A DNA stretch of 63,299 nt, from the NCBI GenBank assembly GCA_004565275.1, contig SDOX01000113.1, forward strand, positions 64,405 to 127,703, given 5' to 3'. Below the pieces are notes generated by a model. It was not told the origin of the DNA, did not search any database, and worked only from the letters and a program-made list of their open reading frames with translations. This document shows positions 11,312 through 22,741 of the stretch, piece by piece. The position numbers were made by a program, and so were the translations under genes. Within the stretch, counting starts at the first letter, position 1; each line of letters starts with the position of its first letter. Source of the stretch: Nannochloropsis salina CCMP1776. Its lineage: Eukaryota > Sar > Eustigmatophyceae > Eustigmatales > Monodopsidaceae.

Positions 11312-12418
11312 TCAGTGATCCTCCTCAGGGAACTCGACAATGATGGGAGGCTCGTCAAACTGATGGAGGGGGGGAGGAGAGGAGAGGGTCCACTCGAGGG
11401 AGTCGACCACGATGGGAACTTTGACCTGAAAGGTACATGCCGGCGTGTACAAGATAGATAGCGTGTGTGTATGTGAAAAGGAGTATGTGAAAAGGAGAGT
11501 TGAGATACAGTGGGATCGAACGCTTTCATTCCGCATTCTTCATGTCCATCGAAAGCTGGACCGTCCAAAGAGACTGAGAACAGTGTAACATTGAACGACC
11601 GGGTTTAATTACAAACAAACAGATACAGTAAGCCAACAAGGGCGACGTGAGACGATCAGGGGGCACAGAGAGAGAGAGACGTGGCCTGGCAAAGTACTCT
11701 GGGCCCAATCCATTCCACCTTCGCCCGTCAGAAACTTACCGTTCCACTTGAATATTCCTCAGCAGTGGGGGCATTTTTGCCCGTGAACTTCGGGGGGAAG
11801 AGCAGGCCCATCTACGTGAGGAAGGGAAAGAGTGGGTGAAGAAAATGTACATGTTGAGACCAAAAAGATATCCCTTCTAACTCCTAACCAAGGGCAAGCA
11901 TCCAGCAGAGTCTAAAAAGAAGGGGGTGGATTCGTTGACGCATTTGACATTCCAGCACCCAACAACACACTCAATCCTCAAAGGATGCCCCTTCCTTCCT
12001 CTCGTCACCTTCAGCGGATGCTCCACAGGAATGCCCTCCTCAAGACCCTCAAACCACTTGGGGTTAACGTATGCGTATTCTTGGTGGTCTTCTGATTCGA
12101 TTTCATGTCCTCCGGCGGCAAAATTGCGCGCGGGGATGGCGCGGCGACCTGCGTGCAGGCGCGAGAATGAGGCATGGTTGAGGAGGAGGATATTATCAAG
12201 GGCAGGCACCAGTAGAGCAGCCATTCCACTGACAAAATGAAATCTTACACAGACTTTGCGTTATTCGGTTTTCACGTCGCGAACACGACGGGGCAAATGC
12301 GGTCGAAAGCGCCTCTCTCTCCTTCACTTCCTCCCTCTCTGCTTGCCCTCAAGAAAGGGCACTTACCACAAAGGGTAGCGGCCGGGCGGACCGCACGCTT
12401 CAAAGCCACCAGAGACAT
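11312..12418 (-). CDS. Small mitochondrial-type protein, function unknown
   Basis: Four-exon gene with matching splice phases: 12367-12418, 12009-12148, 11740-11811, 11312-11425 (minus strand), coding about 125 residues. The N terminus MSLVALKRAVRPAATLCGRR, followed by AIPARNFAAGG, is Arg/Ala-rich without acidic residues, typical of a mitochondrial presequence with a possible cut near RNF/AAGG. The mature part is acidic and aromatic: HQEYAYVNPKWFEGLEEGIP, LLFPPKFTGKNAPTAEEY and VPIVVDSLEWTLSSP, ending EFPEEDH. No membrane segment and no Cys pair. Size and style fit an accessory subunit of a mitochondrial complex, but I cannot assign it to one. Intron 1 (12149-12366) contains an in-frame alternative ATG at 12224 that would read into exon 2, but the exon-1 model gives a better targeting sequence. 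Confidence 0.75.
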
Positions 12419-12989
12419 ACTCGCTGTGAAGAGATGTCGCGTACTCTGTTCGAAGATGTGTGCGCGGGACGCGAGAGGAACGCGAATGAGTATAACAGTC
12501 CTAGGGGATTCATGTGTCCCTGTTTGGAAAGTCACCACCTAAAAATCATTGCAAGGGCGCCCCACTCATCCTAAATGCCGCTATGCACCATGGACACAAA
12601 TCCCAAACACGACAGACAGCCTCGACTTCATCCACCACGCGCGCGGACGCCGGGGGCTGTGCGTCTCTGTTAGCGTCGTTTGCCGCATCCTACCGTCCGC
12701 TTTTTCCACGCAAAGTCCTCTCTCTCCGGGCATAAGCCAATTTGCCCTTAGGTCGTGGCCCCCCCTTGGCTTTGATGTCATTTCCGGTCATGTGACCCGT
12801 CCAACGTGATCGAAAACAACAGCATGATAACAAAGTAGCGGATATTGACGGCGTCGATTGCGGCTTCTTGTACCGGCGGTGTTGAGAAACTCTTTTGCCC
12901 GTCATCGGAGAGCGTGACTCACCCGGCTTGGACCCCGCTGTTTCCTTTCCCCCCTACATAAGGTTTTAGGCACAGGTAACAGCGTCACA
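12419..12989. promoter_or_regulatory. Divergent upstream region, mitochondrial protein / rubredoxin
   Basis: About 570 bases between divergent starts. No gene supported and no motif identified. Confidence 0.35.
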
Positions 12990-14551
12990 ATGCCTTCATC
13001 CACTTCAAGGACCATCCTGAACGTCTGTTTATTACTCCTGGTCGCTTTCGTGGGCGCTTCAGCTTTCTTCCTCCCTTCTCCCCGGGGTACGTACGAAAGA
13101 CATTTGAGTGATGAAGTATTTGTGAATGTTCAGGTTTTTTGTCCTTCTTTCTCTCTTTTTGCCCTTCAGTCCTCTCCATCGGCAGCAATCACGCTCTTCA
13201 CAAACATGTCGCATCGCGGAGACCATTGCCTTCGTACGCCGCTTCCGAGGAAGGTGTAAAAGACACGGAATGTACGTGAGCCATGTCGATCCCACGGTGT
13301 CCTTACTGCCACGTTTCTCGTAGTCTCATGCTTTTCCCTGGCTCCATTTTCCTTCATATTCCGCTTTTGACTTTTTCAATTATTATTCTTGCCCTCTTGT
13401 CTCCTGTCTTGCTGGTGCACCGTCCCAGTGATTGGGCCTACCGCACCTCCTGCCCCCGCGGTGGTGGAGAAGGCTGAGGAAGACATGACCGAGGAAGAGA
13501 AAGCAATGAAGGTATGGAAACGAAAGAGGGCAGACAGGGGAGGTAGGCGGAGGGAGAAGTTTAAAGGAACAGGCCTGGCTTCAGGCATAAGCTTTTCTTC
13601 TCGAGCTTGGTTGCGTGTGGCATCAAGAAATATTTCTTGCGAGGACTAACAGCATGATTTTCTTTCTTGACAGTCAAAGATGGATAAGATCAAGGAGCTG
13701 AAAGCCAAGGAGGTGTTCCAAACACAGGTGGGGAGCATAGAAAGGGGGGAAAGAGGAGGAGGAAGGGAGGGGGGGAAGGAGGGGGCGGGAGTTGAAAAGA
13801 TGAATGAGAGACAATATTCAGACACCGTTGCAACATTTCTCATTCTTTGATTTCCCTCCGTTCACCATTCGTTCTGCGTCTCATCGACAGGACACGGGCG
13901 ATTATGAGTGCCAGGTCTGCGGATGGCAGTACAAGGAGGAGAAAGGCTTTGGCCCATATCCTGCCGGCACCGCCTTCGCCGCTCTGCCAGCCGACTTCAA
14001 GTATGAGGGGACGGGCAAGGAGAAAAGGAAGGGGATTGGGAAGAGGCAACGGGCTCAGGAGCTGGAGAAGAACCGCTGACAAACGTTTTTTGTCCCCTCT
14101 CTTCCACTGTAGATGCCCGAATTGCAAAGCCGGAAAACCTGCCTTTAAGAGCATGACCAAGACCATTGCCGGCTTCAGTGATAACTCCAAATACGGCTTT
14201 GGTAAGATCAGCGAGAGTGGAGGAGAAGATAGGCGCCCCCTGTGAAATCTCGGCCCACATCAGGACGGGAAGACGCTTTATAGAACGTCGCCCAGGATCC
14301 CTGCATTTCTTTTTCCTTCCGTCGTGGCCCTTACTTTCCCTGCGCCTCCATGTATTTTTTCCACGTGGATACTTGTTCCCCTAATATAGCATCGTCCTCA
14401 TGCGTATTTTTGTCACTTTTTCTGGATTCGGTATTTCTTAATTCAATGCACAGGCGGGAATAATTTGACGTCAGAACAAAAAGGTGGTTTGATCTTCGGC
14501 GGATTGTTTTTCTTCTTTGTCCTTTTCCTGAGTGGATATCTCCTGGAATGA
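12990..14551 (+). CDS. RBD1: Plastid membrane-anchored rubredoxin (RBD1/RubA type)
   Basis: Seven exons, all phases consistent: 12990-13086, 13170-13271, 13429-13511, 13674-13727, 13891-14000, 14113-14201, 14454-14551; 210 residues. The N terminus is a signal peptide (VCLLLLVAFVGASAFFLP) with Phe after ASA, the plastid-import signature of secondary red-lineage plastids. After a charged linker (EKAEEDMTEEEKAMK) comes the rubredoxin domain: ECQVCGWQY and KCPNCKAGKPAF supply the four iron ligands, Cys119, 122, 150 and 153. The C terminus is one transmembrane helix (about residues 187-208) rich in Phe/Leu. Rubredoxin plus C-terminal anchor is the layout of RBD1/RubA, required for photosystem II assembly in algae, plants and cyanobacteria. 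Role here follows from family knowledge. The Rieske-like gene follows 900 bases downstream on the same strand. Confidence 0.93.
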
Positions 14552-15456
14552 TCAGTTTGACGAATGACTCTGATTTGATCCGTACTCTTAAAGTATGTTC
14601 GGTCAGTGAAGGTGACAGGAGATGGAAAAAAAGGATGGACAGGAAATAGGGCGAAAAGGAGGCATGGAAGCACGTGAAACACTGGATTTTCTTTCGTTAA
14701 GATGAACGTGTGTGACACGTGTACACACAAGGTATCAAAAACAATACAAGGATGATTTTATGTTATGCTCGACGAGAAGGCCTGCAAATTATCCAAGGAC
14801 AACATATTTTCTTTCCGAAACGTCGGGAATAAGGTACAACCAGAACATCTCTCTACCTAGATTGCAATGATGTCTCTCATCATAATCATAGAAAGCTACA
14901 TATTCCAATGAAGAGGACAAGAGTATCGCAGCCGAATCCACGCCCATACCGACGGCGCACGGAGACAGAGGAGAGAGACACCAGTCCTTTTATGCATGCT
15001 TGAGACTGGCTATCGCTGGAAAGATCGGGGTCCGGGCTCGGACGTGGTCGGACCCCGATTAGCCCTCCCGTGCAGATGTACAGTAAGCACACGTGCTGCT
15101 TTTAGGGGGGAAATTTCATCTGTATTGCAATTGTCATGATTACCCTCTGTTCTAGAGCCTTTCCCCTTAAATTTTATTGCACCCGCGGGGTCCCGCCTCA
15201 AGAGAGATGTCATCTTTCTGCCGTTTCCTTGATAACGTGGGGACTGATGCATAGGGCCTGAAAATCAATTATGGGTGGAAAGAATGCACTCAGGCATGCT
15301 TGTCCTGTGAATGTGGTTTTGACTCTCATCTTAGTTGACCATGAATAATCTATCACTTTGTGTTGAAGTTTGTCTGGTACGGAGATCTCACGAGGTTCGG
15401 CAGCTTAATCTCCACGATACCATCCATCACAATTTTAAACTTACCATAGGGGTGCC
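14552..15456. other. Spacer between rubredoxin and Rieske-like genes
   Basis: No supported gene. Expected to hold the rubredoxin 3' end and the promoter of the next gene. Contains a short inverted repeat around 15020-15060 (GGTCCGGGCTCGGA and TCGGACCCCG), of unknown meaning. Confidence 0.4.
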
Positions 15457-16742
15457 ATGCGGTCCTTCTTCTACCTCCTATACCTATGCATCTTCTTCGT
15501 CGTTGCTTCCATCAATGCCTTTGTACCCTCTACTCCTGCTCCTGTACCTTTTCCTTCTACTTCCTCTCTGACACGTAACGCTCAAATGCTGGGACGTCGC
15601 CATGGGCGTGTCCTCACACAGGTCTTTTAACACCTTTATCGCCTGTATTCGTGAATTCTTCCCTTAAATCGTCTTGTGCTGTTCTTACTTGCATTCCACC
15701 TCAATCCAGGCCAAGAAACGCGGTGGAGCAGCCTCGGGCCCGCAGAGCGTGACAGGGGAGTCTTTGAGAGGGTTCACAAAGGTACTTAACAATGGGGGTG
15801 GCACGCCATACCGGGAAACTAATTATGTTGGGCAATCACATCGGCATACACGTCAATAGATGGCCACTCCCTCGTTTAAAGGCAAAAATGAGTGCTAAAG
15901 ACTGGAGATCGTTGCGTGTATGCCGGCATCACCAAGCTACCTTGTCCTCTTGGCTAGCGCGCTGTCTTCTGTGTAGCCCTCAAAATCTCATGAAGTGCGC
16001 TCACTTTTTTAAACTTCTGTAGGTTTTAGACGTGGGAAGCGAGCTGGCCGATGCTGAAGGGAGTCAGAAAGCCGTCGGCCCTCTGAAGGACGACAAATTT
16101 CTTCTCCTAATCAGACGGAAGGAAGGGCGAGTCAGTGCAATCGACGCCAATTGTGGTATGTGCCGTAAAGCGGGAAGAAAAGAAGGGAAAGTTCTACAAA
16201 TGGGGCAGAGATAGTCGCCGGAAGTCGGCAACTCATCTCTGGGCGTTATATGAATTTATCCGAGGTATGATGCTCGTTTATTGCGCTTAACGCACTCTCT
16301 CCTCCTCACGTGCATGGATTCTATATGGATCCCTCACCCCTCTGAATGATGAGCTAGGCCGGTGCAAATTCCCGCTCTTAAAGGGCAAAGTCTCGGAGGA
16401 CCCCAGTGTGGAGGACGAGGAGGACAAGGGAATCATCACCTGGTAAGGCAACGTGGGTGTCCTCCCCTCGCTCCTCCCCTCCCTCTCTAGTGCCTTTGCA
16501 GGAAATGATTTTGGCATCCGCTTCGCCACCTGCTTCCCTCCCGCCCCCTTTCTTTCCTCTCATCCAGTCCATTGTGCGCCGTGCGTTTCTCCCTGGCCAG
16601 TGGTCTCGTCACGGGTGCTCAAGCCGGCAACGTACTCCAGCGCGTCTCCGCCTCCTTTTTCAGCAAGCAGATCGCCGCGGGCCTCAAAACCTACGACGCC
16701 GCGGCCGGCGCGGACGGTAGTGTGTATGCGAAGCTCCGGTAG
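15457..16742 (+). CDS. Plastid Rieske-fold-like protein with four-cysteine site
   Basis: Five exons with consistent phases: 15457-15621, 15710-15781, 16023-16155, 16358-16442, 16568-16742; 209 residues. The start gives a signal peptide (FFYLLYLCIFFVVASINAF) and Phe-led transit region, so plastid import is likely. Residues about 80-175 resemble a Rieske ferredoxin domain: LLLIRRKEGRVSAID, then CGRCKFPLLKGKV, then ITCPLCAVRFSLASG. In true Rieske proteins these are CxH...CxxH; here the histidine positions read Arg125 and Cys155, leaving Cys123, Cys126, Cys152 and Cys155. The cluster could be an all-cysteine [2Fe-2S] site, a zinc site or non-metal. The tail (QAGNVLQRVSASFFSKQIAA) has no membrane helix. 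Plant PSB33, a photosystem II protein, is a Rieske-like protein that has lost its ligands and is the nearest known parallel; homology to it is not shown here. The first intron donor (GTCTTT) is weak. Confidence 0.82.
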
Positions 16743-17306
16743 ATATCGATGCCACTCTTTCTTCTCCCTTGTTCGTTCCTGCTCCTTCTGCCCTTGCTCC
16801 TTCAAATCAGGCGGTGATGCGTCAAGGAGGGGGGGGGGGGGGGGGGGGGAGCACGAGATGGAACCAAGAAACTCGTTAGACTGCGATGACGGAAAAAAGA
16901 CGCAGAGAATAATGTACTGGAGAAGATGGTGGATGCCACTGTCTCACGCACGCACGCAAAGGGAACGGAGGGCTAGGGGCTGGTGGAGTCTGACAAGGGC
17001 CAAAACGAAAGAAAGATGTGGCGGACCCAGGTCTCAAAGCCATCAGCGGTAGCTTGCAACACAGCATTTTTAAGATCTGTCTCCTTAAAATTTATGCTTT
17101 CATCTTTTATCCTTTCATGCCTGTTGGCGGACAATACTGCCTCTACAGGAAGCTCCTCTCCCCTCGACCCCAACTTTCCGCTCCTTGTTTCGTAATCTAC
17201 ATGAGTGGCAGGTGCTTTTCTTAGACCCGGACCGACGTTCTTCGCGCGAGTTGTGACATTGTGCTGTTACCGCTGATCCTGTCGTTTCTATTCACACCTC
17301 GAAAGA
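16743..17306. other. Tail-to-tail gap with G tract
   Basis: Region between convergent genes. No gene supported; contains the 21-base G run listed separately. Confidence 0.4.
16829..16849 (+). repeat. Poly-G tract, 21 bases
   Basis: Uninterrupted run of 21 G just 3' of the Rieske-like stop codon. If transcribed it would sit in that gene's 3' untranslated region and could form G-quadruplexes. Homopolymers of this length are also assembly-error prone. Confidence 0.9.
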
Positions 17307-20300
17307 CTACCCTACGCTCCTGTCGGCCTGAATGGTGCCAGGGACAAGACTGTCCTCCACTTGTTGTATTTTGGGTAGATCGATTCTCTCACGCACAGGC
17401 TGCTTGAAAAATTGAGGGGTTCCCAAGGCCTGTAAGTCCGTTTCATAAGTATGTACACCCATCTCCTCCATCCCGGTATTCTTCCTGCGTCTCTCCGCCT
17501 TCAAGTCGCTCATTGAAGGGAGGGGGGAGGAATGTCGACCCCCTCCTCCCCCTCCTCATCAGTCCTTCCTTCGGAAGATGGAGCGGAGGAAGCGGCGAGA
17601 GAGCTGAGGCGTGAGGGTGACGAGGAGAGGGCCTCACTCAAGCGCCCCGTTGCGCCCCCAAGGAGCACAAAGGGGAACAGGAGAATACCCACGAGCTGGT
17701 TCGAAAATGAAAAAAGGATGGGAGGACGCATTGGATCGGGAGCCCAAAGATGGCAGAGAGGGAGGATACAGGCCCACCCATGCCGTGGCACGAGGATGAC
17801 GTCGACAGATATCGTCTCTCCTCTTTAAACTAAACCCATGTTCCTCCCTCCTCTTACCTGGGAGGCTACGGTTGTCCGATGCACGGTACCCTCTGGCGTG
17901 TTGGGGGGGACCACTGCCAGGATGTCCTCGTCTTTCCTTCCTGGGATCCCTTGCTCCTCCCGTCCCTTCCCTTCCTTTCCTCCTCTTCTCGTAGTATAGG
18001 AGGCAGGGTGGGAGGAGATGCGGTCTCTTTGCCTCTCCCCTGTTTCCTCCTCCTGCGTGGCTAGGTCCTCCATCAATTTCTTCCATTCGTCCTGTCACAA
18101 AACAAAATACAAATATCAAAAATGCCTGGCCGAACACCCTGTCGCCCGCCGCCCTCTCTCTCTTCTCCTCCTACTTTTCCTTCCTCTTTCCCCCTGTCCC
18201 TCTCCGTCACCGTCGTACCTCCACAGCGGTCTCCAGCCTCCCCCATTCCTCCGTCCAGACATTCCCTTTCGGTCGCTCTACGCCCATCATTGTCCACCAG
18301 TCCCATTGTGCCTGGCAAGGAGGGGAGGGGGAAAGGGGGGGGGGAGGAGAGGGTGAGCGATGAGGGGAATGGATAAGGTCCTTAAACGTCGGGACTCGGT
18401 CAAGCCGCCGCATGACACGGGAGATCACAACCACCCACCAAAAAACAAAAATACGCATCAGGCATGGATGGACAGGAAAAATTGGTGGGGAGCGACGGGA
18501 GGGTGGCACAGGGGGAGGGGGGAAGGGCGGGGTCTCGTACCTCTGTTTCCCCTTCTTTGAGCGGCACGGTCGTTAGCGCTTCGTGTTTCGCCTCGTCAAA
18601 GGCACGCCCTGCAATCTAGCACCCGGGAGAAGAGGCAGAAAGGGGAGGAAGGCAGGGGGACAGAAAGGGAAGGGTGCGTTCGGGGGGGGGGGAGCGCTGT
18701 CAGCCCGCCGAGCAAGAAGCCATCCGCAAGGCTGCACATCCATCTCCTTCCTCTTTCTCGGGCCTGTATTCTTCTCCTTCCACCTACCTGCCCCGCCAAG
18801 GCCCCCACCAGCACGAGGAGGAAGAAGGTCCCGGACAGGATGACGGTCTGGGCTATATCGACCCCTCCCCCGCCCTCCCCCCCCGCCTCGTTCACACTGA
18901 GCAAGTCCTTGCCCCACACCCCCAAGTAGGCGTCTAAGAAGGGATACGGGGGGGAGGAGTGGAGGGTGGGGGGGAGATGGGGTGAGACGCGTCGGCGCTT
19001 GCCCATGGGTGGGTGTCACCATGGCGTGAATCAGATACGCCATGTGCTTGGATCCCCTCTTTCCCTTCCCCCCGCTCCCTTGACCCCTACCGAGAAAGTA
19101 AGGTTTCAGGCTCCCGGCAAATATTCCTACGAGGAAGTCGAAGATTGAGACGCTGGAAGGAACGTGAGGAAGAAAGGGAGGGAGGGAAGGAGGAAGGGAG
19201 GGAGGGAGGGAAGGAGGAAGGGAGGGAGGTAAAATTAGGCTTTGTGACAAAGAGGGGACTTCCAAGAGACGCAGAGCTTTGATTAAGGAGCCACAGTCAT
19301 AAGATAGGGACCTTGTGTAGGGGATGAAGAAAGGCTGCAGGAATAAAGTATCGGGGAGAAGAAGGGGAGAAGGCAGGGAAGGAGGGAGGGAGGGAGGGAA
19401 GGAGGGCGTGTAGGGCACGCCAAAAAGAGCACACCACGCTCCCAGACTCGGAAAAAGAGGGACCGCCGGAACAAACAGGAAAGACTTCGAGGAAAGAGGG
19501 ATCAAGCGACCTGGAGACGCCGTAGAGGTAGTTGTAGCCCCCAATGGGCAGTGCGGGAACCAAGGGGGACAGGCGGAAGGTGAAGACCGCTTTCAGGCCA
19601 TCCCTTGCCACTGCTCGCTCTAAGGCCCGTAGGAGGGGTCGCTTGTTCAGCTGCGAGAGAACCTGAGAGGAAAAGAAAAGGAAGAATAGAGAAGGAGAAA
19701 CCGGGAGCGTTGGATGGAGAGTATAAATTTTAAAGGACGAGAAGGTGGGCGACGGGCGACGCGAGTCGGGAGAGAGAAGAAGGGGGGAAGGGGGAGGAGG
19801 AGGATGGGGGGGGAGGATGAAGGGAGGGAGGGAGGGAGGGAGAGAGGGAGGGAGAGAGGGGCTAGCCTCGTCTGTTTAAGCACACTTTTGACTTCATCGT
19901 AACCCTAACCCTAACCCTGACCCTAACACCCTCTTCTTCTCACCTGCTCCCGCAAATAGGTCCGCGCCAACATGAAACCAATGAAAGAAGCCCCGGTGGC
20001 GCAGACTGTGGAAGAGAGCGCCCCCTCCCAGACCCCCCCAAACAGAATGCCGCTCGACAACCCCAGCACCTGTAGGTATGGATAAGAGGGCAATAGAAAA
20101 GAACACATGAGCCCCGGGACTAGCGCCTCGACCGCAAGGGTTAGAGAGCGGTCCGCCCTCCGCCCTCCCCTCTCCTGTAGCTACTCCCCTGCCCGCTTCT
20201 AATTTATCCCCCTTCCATCCCTCCCTTCCTCACCAGGGCCAAGCCGTCCAGGCAGAGATTCTTGGCCACCACCCACAGAGAGAAAAAAATCAGAAGCCTC

Positions 20301-20769
20301 TCAGCCTCCCCCATCCCCTCTACCATGTCTAAGACACTCGTCAATTTGCCCGTCACTCCGGCATCCGCGAGTATGTCCAGACCCATCATCGACATGACGG
20401 CCGCGCGTCCACCCAGCCTGTGAGGGAGGAGGCCAGGGAGGGCGGGCGGGCGGATTGAGACGGTGGCGGGTCTTAATGAGAGGACGGGAGCCAAGGTCCA
20501 GGGCAAGGGAGGAAACAGAGGTGGGCGATCGGAGAAACGCACCGAACCATGACACATTACATGACGCCTTATTCTATTCTCTTTGTCCAGTTCTTCCTTC
20601 ACTTCTTCCTCTCTCCTTTTCTCCCTCCCTCCCTCTCTCCCTCCCTCTCTCCCTCCTTCCCTCCCTCCGCACCGTGCCACCGCCGTGACGACAGCTACCA
20701 GTAAGGCTGTAGCGACCACAGCATTCTTCACCTCCTCTTTTTGACCTCCGGTAGGGTCCAGTCCTTTTG
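17307..20769 (-). CDS. VTT/DedA (TVP38-TMEM64) family membrane protein, 5' end open
   Basis: Integral membrane protein of the VTT (SNARE-associated Golgi/DedA) superfamily, whose members act in lipid scrambling or transport and membrane homeostasis. Minus-strand exons checked: 20673-20769 (KEEVKNAVVATALLVAVVTA), 20234-20417 (ERLLIFFSLWVVAKNLCLDG), 19944-20069 (SSGILFGGVWEGALSSTVCA then TGASFIGFMLARTYLREQ), about 19510-19660 (AVFTFRLSPLVPALPIGGYN), about 19095-19155 (SIFDFLVGIFAGSLKPYFLG), about 18790-18940 (YLGVWGKDLL and a last helix), and 18541-18610. The FRLSP...NY...G block and the following G-rich re-entrant segment are the VTT signature. Further exons give a coiled acidic tail (TEEWGRLETAVE joined to DEWKKLMEDLATQEEE) and perhaps the last exon 17307-17515 (THTYETDLQALG-like). 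The first exons upstream of 20769 were not found, so targeting is unknown; C-terminal exon joins are tentative. Confidence 0.8.
19900..19928 (+). repeat. Interstitial telomeric repeat
   Basis: Three perfect TAACCC units followed by one TGACCC and a partial unit. On the VTT gene's sense strand this is TTAGGG, starting about 16 bases after the donor GTGAGA of the intron that follows the exon at 19944-20069. The motif is the vertebrate-type telomere repeat also used by many stramenopiles. Too short to be a chromosome end; likely inserted during double-strand break repair or by chance amplification. Confidence 0.85.
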
Positions 20770-22741
20770 CTGGGATGTGTGTATTGCCAAGGTGAAGCAG
20801 GTGAGTTTCGGGAAATCACAAAAGCGCCATTATTACTATGTCATGGAACTCTGCGCGTATACGTCGCTCCGCACCCTTGTTCTAAAAGGTGCAAAGACAT
20901 TCTTGCTGCGACCACTTTTCCTTTTTATTGTTCCGATAGCCCTCCCTTTCGCGTTCCATTGCCATTTCCTCGTACCTACCCATTCGAGCACGTATGAGGC
21001 GGTCTCTTCGTCTCGTGAGCATACCCACAGGTTTTAAGAAGCTTCGACTGATCCCTCTCCTGGCCTTCCACAACTCCATTTCATCCTCTTTCCATTGTGC
21101 GTGCTTTTGTCGTGGGGAATCGCGCATTTTCATCTTCAAAGGTCGGGGGAACCGGGAGGGAACTGAGGTCCGCATGACAGGAGGTGGAACGAAGAGGAGG
21201 GAGGGTGGAGGGAGGAGAAGACAACACGAGGAGGGTCCAGGTGCCTGGCCAGCGTGACAGTATAGGCTCATCGTGATATGATGTATCCACTCTCGTTCTA
21301 TGCCTGTATAAACAAAGGGAAAAGGGGGAAAGGATTACAATTTTCGCAGACGACGGAAGCCTGGTTGATGTCGCATCTGATGAAGATCGAGAGGGGCTAG
21401 AATACGTCAAGCGCATTCCGTGCGCCCGTGAACCTTTCCATTCAAACGAACTAGCGTGCCACGCAGAGACACCAGCAGCAAGTAAGCATGGAGAATGATC
21501 AAATGCGTGGTTCGGGTGATGCAAGTCTATGTAAGGGGGCGTCACGACAAGAGCCGATGAGTCGTCAACGGCTGCTGCTAGTAAGCTACGGCAACGTTGG
21601 GGATTTCTTCGGCTGAAATTTTCCCTTTTTGAACTCACACAACCCTTTCCTTCGTGTCAGGGATACAACATGCCTGTCGAATGGGGCGTTCGTGGCGTCT
21701 GCTTCGGGGTCAAAGCCACCTCTTCGTTTTATCATACGGAGTGTCTGCTGGCTACAAGAGTTTAACCTCCCCATCTGTTTACCAACACGAGTATCCATTG
21801 ACTATACTATGGATGGCATAAAGCGGTGCAATCTAGAGCCAACGCAGCCTTCATTATCGTTTCCGCTCGATGCTACCTTCTCTATCTGCGTGAAAGCATC
21901 GTCGGCGCCATTCTCTTCCCCGCTTTTTCTGAGCTTGTCCTACTACTTTCCTTCTACCGTCACCGCCACCTCTTTCTCTTCTTCATCATCCTGGCACACT
22001 GATGAGGAAGTGGAGGCGCCATTTGGCCTTCCTCCCTCATCTCAAGCGCTCGCTTCATTCATCGCGGTCCCACAAAGGGGGAAAGAATCGTGTAGGTTGT
22101 GGAATCCTGCCATGGACATGTGCCTGGAGTATTTAGAAATAGACAGACAAAAACATGTAAAATATGATATAAGAGGCCAGAAGATAAGAGATCATTCTCA
22201 AGGAAATGTCAATGGAGGGCCTGGGCACCTAGGGGTGAATAGAGTAGGAAGCTGGGATCCAAATGAAGAGGAAAGACAGAGAGACGGCGTTGCGCATACA
22301 GGGGCAAGTGGAGGGTGGAGATGGTGCCAAGAAGGGCAGTTGGCATGGGTGGATCGGGAGGGGCGGGAGGTGGGGGTCTTGGGATGGGACCCGGCAGAGA
22401 GGAGGTGGGCGCTTCGAGGGAACCAGGACGGGCAGGAGGAGGGAAGAGAGAGAGGCACAGAGGCAAGGAGAGCAAGGGAAAAGGAGGAGAAAGAGCCACA
22501 ATTCCTCGTTGAATTGTCCTTGCAAAAGGAGGAGAAAGAGCCACAATTCCTCGTTGAATTGTCCTTGCATCGGCACGAGTGGATGGGTAAGACCATGGGG
22601 CAGCAAGGTGCTTTGGGGAGGGGGGTCGTTGCTTTGATTCCTGGTCTCCATCCAAGCAGGTATCTGGGCGGTGCAGCGCCTCCTCTCCACGTTCCTGCCC
22701 TTCACTGGACCTATTCTTTGTTCTCGTATGATAATTTACAG
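20770..22741. other. Head-to-head region, coding status unclear
   Basis: Should contain the first exons of the VTT gene (minus) and of the kinase-like gene (plus), but I could not identify either. A plus-strand frame stays open from 21629 to 22957 (442 codons). Its N-terminal part is Ser-rich and its middle is Gly/Arg/Glu-rich with no family resemblance, and reverse frames are also open there, so it may be non-coding. It includes the 45-base tandem duplication. Confidence 0.35.
22479..22568 (+). repeat. Perfect 45-base tandem duplication
   Basis: Two identical adjacent copies, 22479-22523 and 22524-22568. The unit holds the inverted repeat CAATTC-6 bases-GAATTG, able to form a hairpin. Because 45 is divisible by three, the open plus-strand frame across it is kept, reading EEKEPQFLVELSL twice. 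Perfect identity implies a recent event. Confidence 0.95.
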
